50,804 bases of DNA from an uncultured Mediterranea sp. (GCA_945641355.1 CALZEQ010000023.1:1-50804), one strand, 5' to 3'; shown: positions 34,005 to 43,141, counted from the stretch's first letter. Made by a program: numbers and translations. Notes: a model not told the origin generated them from the sequence alone.

Positions 34005-35783
34005 ATGAAGTCTATAAAGTTTCGCATAGCCTTATTACATCTATTCGTAGCCAGCTGCTGCCTGACGACGCAAGCCCAGCAGCGAATGACATACGTCATG
34101 GACATGGTACACAACAACCCCGGCGAAGCACCCTACGTCACCAAGTACAACGACGGTGCCTACCTGGCTTCGCAAGGCTACAACAGCGTCGTGACACACT
34201 GGCATATCAACTGTGCTGTTACCTACGACTCCTTCAAAAGAAACACCGTGCGTCGTCAATCCTCGGAAAGGGAATGGATTGAGCATCATGCTCAAGCCAT
34301 CCGCCAAAAGCTTGACTCACTCAAGCAGGCGGGACTGGAGGTATATCCCTTCACCGACTTCCTGGTCTTCCCCAAGTCCGTGTGGGACAAGTATGGCGAC
34401 GACATACAAGGCCTTGGAAGCGTGGCCGGAGACGGCCATTCGGGCAACCGTACCCGCCGGGTAAACATCCAAAGCGCGATGACGCAGAAGCTGCTCCGCA
34501 CGCAGATTGACGAGATATTTACGGAGTTCCCCCAGCTGGACGGACTGGTCATCCGTTTCGGAGAGACCTACCTGCAGGATACCCCCTACCACATGGGTGG
34601 CAGCCCCATCAGCGACGCCAATGCCATTGACGACCACGTGCTGTTTCTGAACATCCTCCGCGAAGAGGTCTGCGTGAAGCGCGGCAAGAAAGTGTTCTAC
34701 CGCACGTGGGACTTCGGGTACCGCTTCCACTGCAATCCGGAATTCTACCTGCAAGTCACCGACCGTGTAGAGCCGCACCCTCTTCTGCTCTTCTCCATCA
34801 AATACCAGCAGGGAGACTTTCACCGCAACTGTCCGTTCAACCCCACCATTGGCATCGGACAGCACCGTCAGGTAATAGAGTGCCAGGCACGTATGGAGGC
34901 CTACGGCAAAGCTGCCCATCCCTACTACACCGCATCGGGAGTCATTGACGGATGGCCCGAGACGCAGTTTGAGATAGACTGGGCCGACTATCGGCTGACG
35001 CGGCAGCTGCGCGACCCCCAAAAGCCCCGCGGCCTGAAGGACGTGCTCGCCACCGGTCTGGTAGACGGCATGATGACGTGGTCGCACGGGGGCGGATGGC
35101 AAGGGCCTTACATCAAACACGAAATTTGGACAGACCTCAACTGCTACGTCCTGACACAATGGAGCCTGAACACTTCGCTGACGGAAGAGGAAATCTTCTA
35201 CCGCTTTGCCCGGTTGAAAGGATTCGACACATACAATGCCAACCTCTTCCGCCAGATTGCCCTGCTTAGCATAGAAGCTGTGCGCAAAGGACAGCTGAAC
35301 AGCTACACGGCTAACCAAGTGTGGTGGGCACGCGACGAGTTCTTCTCTGTCAGGGACAACCGTGAGGTCATCCGCGAAATCCACCAGAAGGGACTGGAGG
35401 AGAAGGTGCTGCAGGAGAAGCGTGAGGCTGTGGCTCTTTGGGAGCAGATAGAGGCCATCTCCCGACAACTGGAAAACAAAGACCGCACGTTGCTGGATGC
35501 CATACGGGTATCCTGCACCTACGGACGCATCAAGTATGAACTGATTGAACAGATGTGGATCATGATGCTGAACTATGCGCCCGACGAAGGCATCACTGCA
35601 GCCAAGCGCAACCTGCTGGCCGATGCGCTGAGGCGATACGATGCCCTGTGGCAAGAGTGGCGTACCCTCTACCGCGAGCAGCCCCTGTGCGCCACCCTCT
35701 ACACCGACCTGGCTTTCCGCAACAACGAGAAGGGTAGCATCCAAGAATTCACCGGTCAGTTGAGGGAGGCACTGGAACGGTAG
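34005..35783 (+). CDS. Secreted protein of unknown family, probable TIM-barrel glycosidase (PUL 2)
   Basis: 592 residues from Met at 34005, chosen because it starts a good signal peptide (MKSIKFRIALLHLFVASCCL, cleaved near TTQAQ). The frame is open back to 33969. I do not recognise the family. Alternating segments such as GYNSVVTHWHINCAVTYDSF, AGLEVYPFTDFLVFPKSVW, PQLDGLVIRFGETYLQDTPY and KKVFYRTWDFGYRF look like beta/alpha-barrel strands. Glu near 195 in RFGETY is a candidate catalytic acid. The C-terminal 150 residues are helical and charged. Position after susD argues for glycan breakdown. A strong terminator-like repeat follows at 35824. Confidence 0.65.
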   Translation: MKSIKFRIALLHLFVASCCLTTQAQQRMTYVMDMVHNNPGEAPYVTKYNDGAYLASQGYNSVVTHWHINCAVTYDSFKRNTVRRQSSEREWIEHHAQAIRQKLDSLKQAGLEVYPFTDFLVFPKSVWDKYGDDIQGLGSVAGDGHSGNRTRRVNIQSAMTQKLLRTQIDEIFTEFPQLDGLVIRFGETYLQDTPYHMGGSPISDANAIDDHVLFLNILREEVCVKRGKKVFYRTWDFGYRFHCNPEFYLQVTDRVEPHPLLLFSIKYQQGDFHRNCPFNPTIGIGQHRQVIECQARMEAYGKAAHPYYTASGVIDGWPETQFEIDWADYRLTRQLRDPQKPRGLKDVLATGLVDGMMTWSHGGGWQGPYIKHEIWTDLNCYVLTQWSLNTSLTEEEIFYRFARLKGFDTYNANLFRQIALLSIEAVRKGQLNSYTANQVWWARDEFFSVRDNREVIREIHQKGLEEKVLQEKREAVALWEQIEAISRQLENKDRTLLDAIRVSCTYGRIKYELIEQMWIMMLNYAPDEGITAAKRNLLADALRRYDALWQEWRTLYREQPLCATLYTDLAFRNNEKGSIQEFTGQLREALER

Positions 35784-35823
35784 GCATACCCTCTTCCTAC
35801 CGCCAACAGCTTTAAAAGTGAAG

Positions 35824-35870
35824 AGGCTTGAGTTTAAAACTTTCGGGTCAGAAGTTTTAAACTCAAGCCT
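35824..35870. terminator. 19-bp perfect inverted repeat, probable terminator of PUL 2
   Basis: Arms AGGCTTGAGTTTAAAACTT and AAGTTTTAAACTCAAGCCT are exact reverse complements with a 9-nt loop, 41 nt after the stop. TCCTTGTTTT follows. A diverged relative with the same TTTAAA/ACTTTC core is at positions 5-37, so it may also belong to a dispersed repeat family. Confidence 0.7.
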
Positions 35871-36187
35871 TCCTTGTTTTAAAGTGATAACAGGGGATAA
35901 TAGAAGTCTACATATACCGGTATTAATCTACTGATATATAAATACATACTATACCAACACACATCACCCTACATACGCAAAAACATACTGTCTATATCCG
36001 TATGCGAGGTGATGTAGGATGGTATCTTATCCGTTACTCAAGTTTCGACTTCATTTACTTCATCCATTTTTATCCGTTAATTATCATCTCAGGTAAGTGC
36101 ATCAAAGAGAAAGTTAATCAATCTTAAAATCCGGAAAAAGGTAGCAGGTTATCCATCCAAACGTGCCGGAATCCATCTGTTTTTCAC

Positions 36188-36195
36188 TAACTTTG
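36188..36195 (+). promoter_or_regulatory. Candidate -7 box for the epimerase-glycosidase gene
   Basis: TAACTTTG matches TAnnTTTG and lies 27 nt before the start codon, a typical leader length. No TTTG at -33. Supports transcription independent of PUL 2. Confidence 0.5.
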
Positions 36196-36222
36196 TGGTA
36201 GCGAAACCTTTAATAATCTACC

Positions 36223-39200
36223 ATGAAACGACTTCTACTATCTGCACTACTTTGGGCTGTGCTACTTTGTAACGGCACTATTGCCGCAACCGCCCAAACA
36301 CACGACGAGGTACAACGCCTGCGACAGGAAATGGTGGGCGACCTGCGTGACAACGTACTGCCCTTCTGGACCCGATTCAGTCCCGACCCCCGAGGCGGAT
36401 TCTACGGTGCACTGAAACGCGACGGTACCCCTATAGCCGATGCACCCAAAGGTGGTGTGCTGAATGCACGCATCCTATGGACCATGTCCACAGCCTACCG
36501 TATGTATGGCGACACACTGTACCGGCAGCTGGCCGACCGTGCGCAACGCTACTTCATAGACCACTTCATAGACCCGCAATACGGAGGTGTATACTGGACG
36601 CTGAAGGCCGACGGCACACCGCTGGACACTGACAAGCAGACCTACGGCAGCGCGTATGCCATCTACGGGTTGGCTGAACACTACCGAGCCACGCGCTGCC
36701 GCGAGAGCCTGCAACGTGCCATCAGTCTGTATCGCACCCTGGAACAGCGGGTGAGAGACCCACAAGAGGATGGCTACAGGGAGTCGTTCAACCGCCAATG
36801 GGGAGAACCCGAACGGATGGGGTACGAAGGAGGCGGACGTGCCACCAAGAGCATGAACACCCACATCCACGTACTGGAGGCCTATACGGCCCTGTATCGC
36901 GTGTGGCGGGACAAGGAACTGTGCGAGCGGCTGGGCAAAGTGATGGACATGATAACCGAACGCCTGTATGATGACCGCACACACCACCTGACGGTATACT
37001 GCGACGACCACTGGAACGCACTGGGACGCATCGACTCCTACGGACACGACATAGAGACATCGTGGCTGCTGACCGAAGCAGCCGAGGTGCTGGGCGACCC
37101 GCAACGGACACAACGCTGCCGGCAAGTAGCCATCGAATTGGTAGACGTTACGCTGCGTGAAGGGCTCCACCCGCTGGGACACACCCTATATGAACGGCAG
37201 GGCGAACGCACACGGCGCGACGCATCGTGGTGGTGCCAGGCCGAGACGGTGGTGGGATGCATCAACGCCTGGCAACTGACCGGACACAGGGAATACCTGC
37301 ATCAGGCACAGCGCACGTGGCACTTCATCAAGACGTATATGATAGACCGGGAACAGGGCGAATGGTTCCGCACGGTGACGGAAGAGGGCGAACCCCGGCT
37401 GAATGAGCCGAAAGCCAGCCTATGGAACTGTCCCTACCACAACAGCCGCATGGCCTTTGAGGCAGACAGCCGGCTGGCTCCCCGTCCGGACAACGGCACA
37501 GAGGTAATGGCCTGGAGCAACCTGACGGGCATACGGGTACGGGGCGAACGGATGGAACTGGAGACGACACTGCGCGTAGGAGACCCCGCACGCAACGATA
37601 TGGAGACAAGCGGAAAGGAGAAACAACCCAATCCGCGCTATCACCGCGAGGAAAACAGGCAGATGACAACCACCACACTGCGGGGAGTGAACTTCCGGCA
37701 GACGGTGACCGACGTGGCGGAGGGACGGGTGCACATCGATTTGGAAGCGGCGTGCGACACTACGTTGACCGGACAGGCTGCCTATCTCTGCATCACGCTG
37801 CCCCACACGCGCTATGCCGATGCCCACATCCGCCGCAGCGGGCGGCAGGTGAGCGTACGTTCGGCTGAACGGCAGCTGACCCTGAAGACAGACCGAAGCG
37901 TGCAGACCATCATCAACACGGGTGAGGAAGGACGCGACATCTGCTTCCGGCTGCTGCCCGCCCTGAAACGGGGGGCTACAGCCACGCTGACACTGGAACT
38001 GCAATGCGAGGGAACCATAGACAACGGGGAGGCCACACTGACGCTGGACACCACCCGTCCGGGTCGGCGGTTTGCCGGACTGGGAGGAAACTTCCGTCTG
38101 CAGAACCCGCGACACGACCCCTTGGTGATGGACTACTGCCTGAACCGACTGCGCATAGCCTATGGACGGGTGGAGCTGCCCTGGCGCAGCTGGCAACCCC
38201 AGGAGGAGGAGCTGACGCAGCCATGGGACGACAACCGGCCACTGGATGCACACGTAGAAAAGAGCCTGCTGACGGCCCGACGGCTGAAGGCAAAAGGGAT
38301 ACCGTTGGTGCTGAGTTGTTGGTTCCCACCGAAGTGGGCCATCGATGGCAATCCGCAGAGCTACGTACGGCAGGGAGGGGTGATAGCCTACAGGCTGGAT
38401 CCGCGGAAGCAGGAGCAGATATACCGCTCGATAGCCGGTTATCTGCTGCTGGCCAAGCAACGCTACGGAGTGGAGTTTGACCTCTTCTCGTTCAACGAAT
38501 CCGACCTGGGCATCGACGTGCTGCATACCCCCCGACAACACGCCGACTTCATCAAAGGCTTCGGAGCCTATCTGGCCCGGCTGGACCTGCCTACCAAGAT
38601 GCTGCTGGGCGACAACTCGGATGCCACGACCTTCGACTTCATCCGTCCGGCAATGGAGGATGCCGAAGCACGACCCTACATAGGAGCCGTGTCGTTCCAC
38701 TCATGGCGAGGATGCGACGATGCCACCCTGCACCGCTGGGCCGATGCCGCCCGACGGCTGAACGTGCCGATGCTGATAGGCGAGGGAAGTACCGATGCCG
38801 CCGCGCACCGCTATCCGGAAATATTCAACGAGCCTACCTTTGCCCTCTACGAAATCAACCTCTATACCCGCATCTGCGCCATCTGCCAGCCACTCTCCAT
38901 TCTGCAGTGGCAGCTCACATCGGACTACTCGCTGCTGACGGGAGCCGGCATCTTCGGCACCGAGGGACCTCTACGTCCTACCCAACGCTTCTGGAACCTG
39001 AAACAGCTGGCCTCTACCCCACCCGATGCGCTGGCACTGCCCGTGAAGTGCGACAAGCCGGACATCAACTGCGCCGCCTTCGGCAACCTGACGCGCAGCG
39101 AATATGCCATACACATGGTGAACAACGGTGCCGCCCGACAGGCCACGCTGCACGGACTGCCTGCCGACATCCGATGGGTGAAGGTATGCACCACCAACAG

Positions 39201-39300
39201 CCGGCAACATGCCGAACCCACCGTAGTGCCCGTAGAGGCAGGTACCGTCCGCATCACCTTGCCACCCGTCAGCTTTGTGACGGTGACAAGCTGCAAATAG
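36223..39300 (+). CDS. Cellobiose-2-epimerase-like domain fused to a GH-A-like glycosidase
   Basis: 1025 residues with a signal peptide (about 1-25, ending AATAQ). Residues about 30-410 are an (alpha/alpha)6 AGE-family epimerase: NTHIHVLEAYT (His214, His216), GHDIETSWLL (His275), WWCQAE (336-341) and WNCPYHNSRM (His406). His216/275/406 have the same spacing (59 and 131) as the catalytic histidines I recall for cellobiose 2-epimerases. About 420-610 is a beta-rich linker. About 615-960 looks like a clan GH-A glycosidase, GH30/GH39-like. It has FNESDLG (Glu759, candidate acid/base) and LIGEGST (Glu854, candidate nucleophile). A beta end-domain closes it. Known epimerases are usually about 400 residues and cytoplasmic, so secretion and fusion are both unusual. 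47 nt precede the next gene. Confidence 0.8.
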   Translation: MKRLLLSALLWAVLLCNGTIAATAQTHDEVQRLRQEMVGDLRDNVLPFWTRFSPDPRGGFYGALKRDGTPIADAPKGGVLNARILWTMSTAYRMYGDTLYRQLADRAQRYFIDHFIDPQYGGVYWTLKADGTPLDTDKQTYGSAYAIYGLAEHYRATRCRESLQRAISLYRTLEQRVRDPQEDGYRESFNRQWGEPERMGYEGGGRATKSMNTHIHVLEAYTALYRVWRDKELCERLGKVMDMITERLYDDRTHHLTVYCDDHWNALGRIDSYGHDIETSWLLTEAAEVLGDPQRTQRCRQVAIELVDVTLREGLHPLGHTLYERQGERTRRDASWWCQAETVVGCINAWQLTGHREYLHQAQRTWHFIKTYMIDREQGEWFRTVTEEGEPRLNEPKASLWNCPYHNSRMAFEADSRLAPRPDNGTEVMAWSNLTGIRVRGERMELETTLRVGDPARNDMETSGKEKQPNPRYHREENRQMTTTTLRGVNFRQTVTDVAEGRVHIDLEAACDTTLTGQAAYLCITLPHTRYADAHIRRSGRQVSVRSAERQLTLKTDRSVQTIINTGEEGRDICFRLLPALKRGATATLTLELQCEGTIDNGEATLTLDTTRPGRRFAGLGGNFRLQNPRHDPLVMDYCLNRLRIAYGRVELPWRSWQPQEEELTQPWDDNRPLDAHVEKSLLTARRLKAKGIPLVLSCWFPPKWAIDGNPQSYVRQGGVIAYRLDPRKQEQIYRSIAGYLLLAKQRYGVEFDLFSFNESDLGIDVLHTPRQHADFIKGFGAYLARLDLPTKMLLGDNSDATTFDFIRPAMEDAEARPYIGAVSFHSWRGCDDATLHRWADAARRLNVPMLIGEGSTDAAAHRYPEIFNEPTFALYEINLYTRICAICQPLSILQWQLTSDYSLLTGAGIFGTEGPLRPTQRFWNLKQLASTPPDALALPVKCDKPDINCAAFGNLTRSEYAIHMVNNGAARQATLHGLPADIRWVKVCTTNSRQHAEPTVVPVEAGTVRITLPPVSFVTVTSCK

Positions 39301-39347
39301 AGAGACAACATATACATATATTAAAATTAACAAACTGATAAAGACGT

Positions 39348-41225
39348 ATGAGACAAACACAACTCGTTGCCATCATCATGATGTGGCTCTGCATGGTCTG
39401 CACAGGCCATGCGCAAGCCAATGTACACCAACACTTCAAGACTTCCATCTATGTACGGGCGTATGAAGTGAACAAAATGAAAGACCTGCACTGGCTGGAC
39501 TCCACCTGGACAGTGATATCCCGTCAGTTGAAGGTGGACAAAGTCTATCTGGAGACACACCGCGACCTGCTGATTGTGGAAGATGCCACGCTGGAGCAGG
39601 CCAAACGCTTCTTCAAGGAACGGGGCATCGAAACCGCCGGAGGCATCACGTACACCATCAACGAAGCCAACAGCTTCGAAACCTTCTGCTACTCCAACCC
39701 CGAACACCGGCAGATGGTCAGGAAGATTGCCGAGCATACCGCCCGGCACTTTGACGAGTTCATCCTGGATGACTTCTTCTTCACCAGCTGCAAGAGTGAC
39801 ATCGAAATCAAGGCCAAAGGAACCATGAGCTGGACGGAGTATCGGCTGAAGGTAATGACAGAGGCAGGACGCAACCTGGTGCTGCAACCCGCCAGAAAGG
39901 TGAACCCCAAGGTGAAGGTCATCATCAAATACCCCAACTGGTATGACCACTTCCAAGGACTAGGATTCAACCTGGAGGAAGGACCGTACCTGTTTGACGG
40001 TGTATGGACAGGTACCGAGACGCGCGACCCTGCCAGCAACCAGCATCTGCAGAACTACCTGAGCTACTGTATCATCCGATACTTCGACAACCTGCGTCCG
40101 GGATACAATGGCGGCGGATGGGTGGATGTAGGCGGACTGCAGATGGGCATGGACCGCTACGCCGAACAGCTGCACCTCACCCTGCTGGCCAAAGCACCCG
40201 AAATCATCCTCTTCGCCTACCACCAGCTGCTGGATGTGAAACTGTCGCCCCGCTACCGCACGCCGTGGCAGGGAATGGGGACCAGCTTCTGCTACGACCA
40301 AGTGATGGCTCCTATCCCAACGGCGGACGGGAGCAGCATAGAGCCTACCACCATGGCACGCATTGCCGATGTGGTGCTGGGACAGACCGACCAACTGCTG
40401 GGTAAGCTGGGCCGTCCAGTAGGCATCACTTCGTACAAGCCGTTCCATGCAGCAGGCGATGACTTCCTACAGAACTACCTGGGTATGATAGGATTGCCGA
40501 TGGACATCGTACCCCACTTCCCCGAAGACAAGCAGACGGTGCTGCTCACTGCACAGGCAGCAGGCGATCCGCAGCTGATGGCCTCCATCAAGAAGCAGCT
40601 GCAGGCTGGACGCGACGTGGTCATCACCAGCGGACTGCTGAAGGCCATCCCCGAGAAGATAGCCGAGGTGGCCGAACTGCGGTGCGGCGACCTGAAGGCA
40701 CTGGTATCCGACTTCGGAAGACACGGACAGGCCGAACGGGACATCCTGATGCCGCAAGTGCAGTATTACACCAACGATGCCTGGGAGATGGTAAGTGCCG
40801 GACGACCGCTGACAGGCGGCGTATCGGGCTATCCCGTCCTGCTGAGGGCAGCCTACAGTGCCGGACAGCTCTATGTGCTCACCATACCCGATGATATGGG
40901 CCAACTGTACGACTATCCGGCAGGAGCCTTGAACGAGATACGGCGCGTACTGAGCCGCGACCTCGATGCCTATCTGGAAGGCCCTTCGAAGGTGGCACTC
41001 TTCGCTTACGACAACCGGACGCTGGTAGTGGAGAACTTCAACGATCATGCCGTGGAGGTATGTGTCACTACAGGTGAACAGATAGAGCACCTCACGGTGC
41101 TGGATGACGGGACAGTACTGGATCCGCTGCCGGCCGAACCGCAGAGGGGCTGGTTCCCTGCTCCCCCCAAACACGCCTTCCGGGTGATGCTGCTGCCTCA
41201 CTCCTACAAGGCATTCAAGTATTGA
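39348..41225 (+). CDS. Secreted protein of unknown family, probable TIM-barrel plus GATase-like domain
   Basis: 625 residues with a signal peptide (MRQTQLVAIIMMWLCMVCTGHAQ). I cannot name the family. Residues about 30-330 look like a barrel: KVYLETHRDLLIVED, AGGITYTINE, DEFILDDFFFTSCKSD (an Asp-Asp pair near 139), KVKVIIKYPNWY and PEIILFAYHQLLD. About 350-520 resembles the Rossmann-like trimerisation domain of GH42-type enzymes (DKQTVLLTAQAAGDPQL...GRDVVITSGLL). About 540-625 is a small beta domain. It is probably co-transcribed with the epimerase-glycosidase gene and active on the same glycan, by inference. It is followed by the REP-like hairpin at 41280. Confidence 0.65.
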   Translation: MRQTQLVAIIMMWLCMVCTGHAQANVHQHFKTSIYVRAYEVNKMKDLHWLDSTWTVISRQLKVDKVYLETHRDLLIVEDATLEQAKRFFKERGIETAGGITYTINEANSFETFCYSNPEHRQMVRKIAEHTARHFDEFILDDFFFTSCKSDIEIKAKGTMSWTEYRLKVMTEAGRNLVLQPARKVNPKVKVIIKYPNWYDHFQGLGFNLEEGPYLFDGVWTGTETRDPASNQHLQNYLSYCIIRYFDNLRPGYNGGGWVDVGGLQMGMDRYAEQLHLTLLAKAPEIILFAYHQLLDVKLSPRYRTPWQGMGTSFCYDQVMAPIPTADGSSIEPTTMARIADVVLGQTDQLLGKLGRPVGITSYKPFHAAGDDFLQNYLGMIGLPMDIVPHFPEDKQTVLLTAQAAGDPQLMASIKKQLQAGRDVVITSGLLKAIPEKIAEVAELRCGDLKALVSDFGRHGQAERDILMPQVQYYTNDAWEMVSAGRPLTGGVSGYPVLLRAAYSAGQLYVLTIPDDMGQLYDYPAGALNEIRRVLSRDLDAYLEGPSKVALFAYDNRTLVVENFNDHAVEVCVTTGEQIEHLTVLDDGTVLDPLPAEPQRGWFPAPPKHAFRVMLLPHSYKAFKY

Positions 41226-41279
41226 TTCAAGTTTCGCATGAATCGTATCACACGAAAGATACCACTGCGAACGAAATTC

Positions 41280-41303
41280 AGGGGCGCAAAATATTGCGCC
41301 CCT
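41280..41303. repeat. Single-hairpin REP-like element
   Basis: AGGGGCGCAA-AATA-TTGCGCCCCT, a perfect 10-bp stem with a 4-nt loop, followed by ACAAG. Same family as 539-610. It lies between convergent genes, so it may also serve as a bidirectional terminator. A degenerate relative follows at about 41357-41400. Confidence 0.75.
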
Positions 41304-41423
41304 ACAAGTTATGCAGCACGCATTCAATCAAGCTGTTGCAGGGAGTGTACGATACGTGTAGGAGGGTGCATCAGAATTTTGATACATCCGCCCTATACGC
41401 AGGATTGCATCCCGATGCAGTCC

Positions 41424-42170
41424 TTACGGTTCGTGCCGATGCAGAATGCGATGCGGCAAGGCTCCGTGTCCCAGCAGTTCGATGGGACAACCGAAGTGTT
41501 GTTCCAGCCAGGGAGCGGTCACCTCAAGCGCAGGATGGTAATGCAACGTACCGTCTACACAAGCCACCGAACGTACCTGCTGCAGCACGGTGCCGATGTC
41601 GTGGCTTACCAGCAGGATGGCACAACGGCGGTTGATGTCGGCCAGCAGTTCGTAGAGACGTACCTGCGAACGGCGGTCCAGATAGGTGCCCGGCTCGTCG
41701 AGGATAAGCAGGCGCGGATCGGCAATCACTGCACGGGCCAGCAACGCACGCTGCATCTGTCCGCCGCTCAGACTGCCGATGGAGCGATGCTCCAGCCCTT
41801 CCAGACCCATCCGGCGGACGAAGTCACGAGCCAATGCACGGTCGTCGTCTGTGAAGCGGCATTGCCCCGTAGGTTTCTGTCCGGCCAGTCCGGAGAGGAT
41901 GACCTCCTCCACCGTGATGGGGAAACGGCGATCGATGGTACTATATTGGGGCAAGTAACCCATCGAACGGGCAGGACATCCGCTGATTTCGCCTTCAAAG
42001 GGCTTCAACAGGCCCAGTATGCAGCGTACCAGCGTGGTCTTTCCCCCTCCGTTGGGCCCTATCATCCCCAAAAAGTCATTCTCGTAAATGGTCAGGTTGA
42101 TGTCGTGCAACACCCTCTTTCCGTCGTATCCGGCCGACAGATTTCTGATTTCAAGCAAAGGAGTAGCCAT
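41424..42170 (-). CDS. znuC: Metal (zinc) ABC transporter ATPase, ZnuC-like
   Basis: 248 residues from the ATG at 42170; the frame extends to a GTG at 42179. Walker A is GPNGGGKTTL near 39-48, the signature is LSGGQMQRALLARA near 135-148, and Walker B is RLLILDEP near 154-161. The H-loop is VSHD near 190. Similarity to the zinc/manganese subfamily and the upstream ZnuA-like lipoprotein gene (21-nt gap) point to zinc import. The expected permease gene does not follow: the next feature is the end of the minus-strand block. It lies on the inner face of the membrane. Confidence 0.88.
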   Translation of the reverse strand: MATPLLEIRNLSAGYDGKRVLHDINLTIYENDFLGMIGPNGGGKTTLVRCILGLLKPFEGEISGCPARSMGYLPQYSTIDRRFPITVEEVILSGLAGQKPTGQCRFTDDDRALARDFVRRMGLEGLEHRSIGSLSGGQMQRALLARAVIADPRLLILDEPGTYLDRRSQVRLYELLADINRRCAILLVSHDIGTVLQQVRSVACVDGTLHYHPALEVTAPWLEQHFGCPIELLGHGALPHRILHRHEP

Positions 42171-42191
42171 GTGTGTCACGCTGTTTTAGGG

Positions 42192-43127
42192 TTAATGGAC
42201 AGAAGGTTGTCCTAACTGTGCCGCCACGTTCAGCATCTCCTCCTCCCAATCATACGAGAGCGGATGGATGGAGACAATCCGTGTACCCGTCTGCCGTGCA
42301 ATCAGTTCGGCATTGCGACGGTCAAACTCGGGCTGAACAAAGATAATACGTATACCCTGTGCCTTGCACTCGTCCACCAGCTGTTTCAGGCGGGCAGGAG
42401 AAGGTTCCTTCCCCTCTTTCTCGATGGAAATCTGGCGCAGACCATACTCGCGGGCAAAGTAGGAAAGGGCCGGATGGTAGATGAGGAAGGCACGGTCGGC
42501 ATCGGGAGACGAAAGTTGCTGACGCACCAGCGAATCGACTCGTGCAATGCATCGGCACAAAGAATCGTGGCGTGCCACATACGTTTCCCTCCCGGCAGGA
42601 TCGATGGAGCAGAGAGCCTGCAACACATTGCCGGCAATGATGCGGGCATTTACAGCCGAGTTCCACACGTGCGGTTCCACGCCTCCGGAATGGTGATGGG
42701 CATGTCCGGCATGGGCATCCGCTTCCTCCGTATGCTGGTGGGTATGCTCTTCGTGAATCAAGTCAATGCCTCGTGAGGTATCGAAGAAGGGCAGATGCGG
42801 CGCGTTGTCGGCAAGACGGTCGGCCCACGTCTGTTCGAATCCGATGTGTCCGATGCGCAGGTAGGCTTTGCTTTCGGCCAATGCAACCAGTTGAGCCGGA
42901 GTGGGATCGTACGTCTCCGGGCTGCTTCCCTTCGGCACCATGCTGACCACCCGGAAACGCTCTCCCGCTATGGCTTCGGTAAAATAGCGCAACGGCTCGA
43001 TGGTGACAGTGATGAGGGGGCGTTCTGCCTCATCGGCAGCCGTCTGCCCGTTTCCACTCTTGCATGCAGCAAGAACAACGAGCGATAGAATCAGAATAAA
43101 TAAGGGTTGTTTCATCATTTCGTTCAT
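42192..43127 (-). CDS. znuA: Zinc ABC transporter substrate-binding lipoprotein, ZnuA-like
   Basis: 311 residues; lipobox VVLAAC with Cys near 22. The cluster A-I/ZnuA fold is marked by VTIEPLRYFTEAIAGERF near 41-58, and by PSPARLKQLVDEC and IIFVQPEFDRRNAELIARQTG in the C-terminal lobe. A His/Asp/Glu-rich loop at about 127-150 (HEEHTHQHTEEADAHAGHAH) is typical of zinc-specific members and HVWN follows it. It delivers zinc to an ABC permease. It starts 14 nt after the DedA-like gene and is followed by znuC. Confidence 0.92.
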   Translation of the reverse strand: MNEMMKQPLFILILSLVVLAACKSGNGQTAADEAERPLITVTIEPLRYFTEAIAGERFRVVSMVPKGSSPETYDPTPAQLVALAESKAYLRIGHIGFEQTWADRLADNAPHLPFFDTSRGIDLIHEEHTHQHTEEADAHAGHAHHHSGGVEPHVWNSAVNARIIAGNVLQALCSIDPAGRETYVARHDSLCRCIARVDSLVRQQLSSPDADRAFLIYHPALSYFAREYGLRQISIEKEGKEPSPARLKQLVDECKAQGIRIIFVQPEFDRRNAELIARQTGTRIVSIHPLSYDWEEEMLNVAAQLGQPSVH

Positions 43128-43141
43128 TAGTTATTTACAGG

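Larger units (their letters stand above)
35784..36222. other. 439-bp gap with terminator, hairpin and promoter box
   Basis: No gene. It contains the long inverted repeat 35824-35870 and a 14-bp interrupted hairpin (35961-36015; arms ACATCACC/GGTGATGT and CATACG/CGTATG with a 3x3 internal loop). A TAACTTTG box lies at 36188-36195. It separates PUL 2 from the epimerase-glycosidase unit. Confidence 0.65.

Noticed and set aside
34317..35744. 475-residue minus-strand reading frame
   Set aside because: Antisense to the PUL 2 enzyme-like gene, which has a signal peptide and fits the operon.
37420..38700. 426-residue minus-strand reading frame
   Set aside because: Antisense to the epimerase-glycosidase fusion, whose motifs are intact across the same bases.
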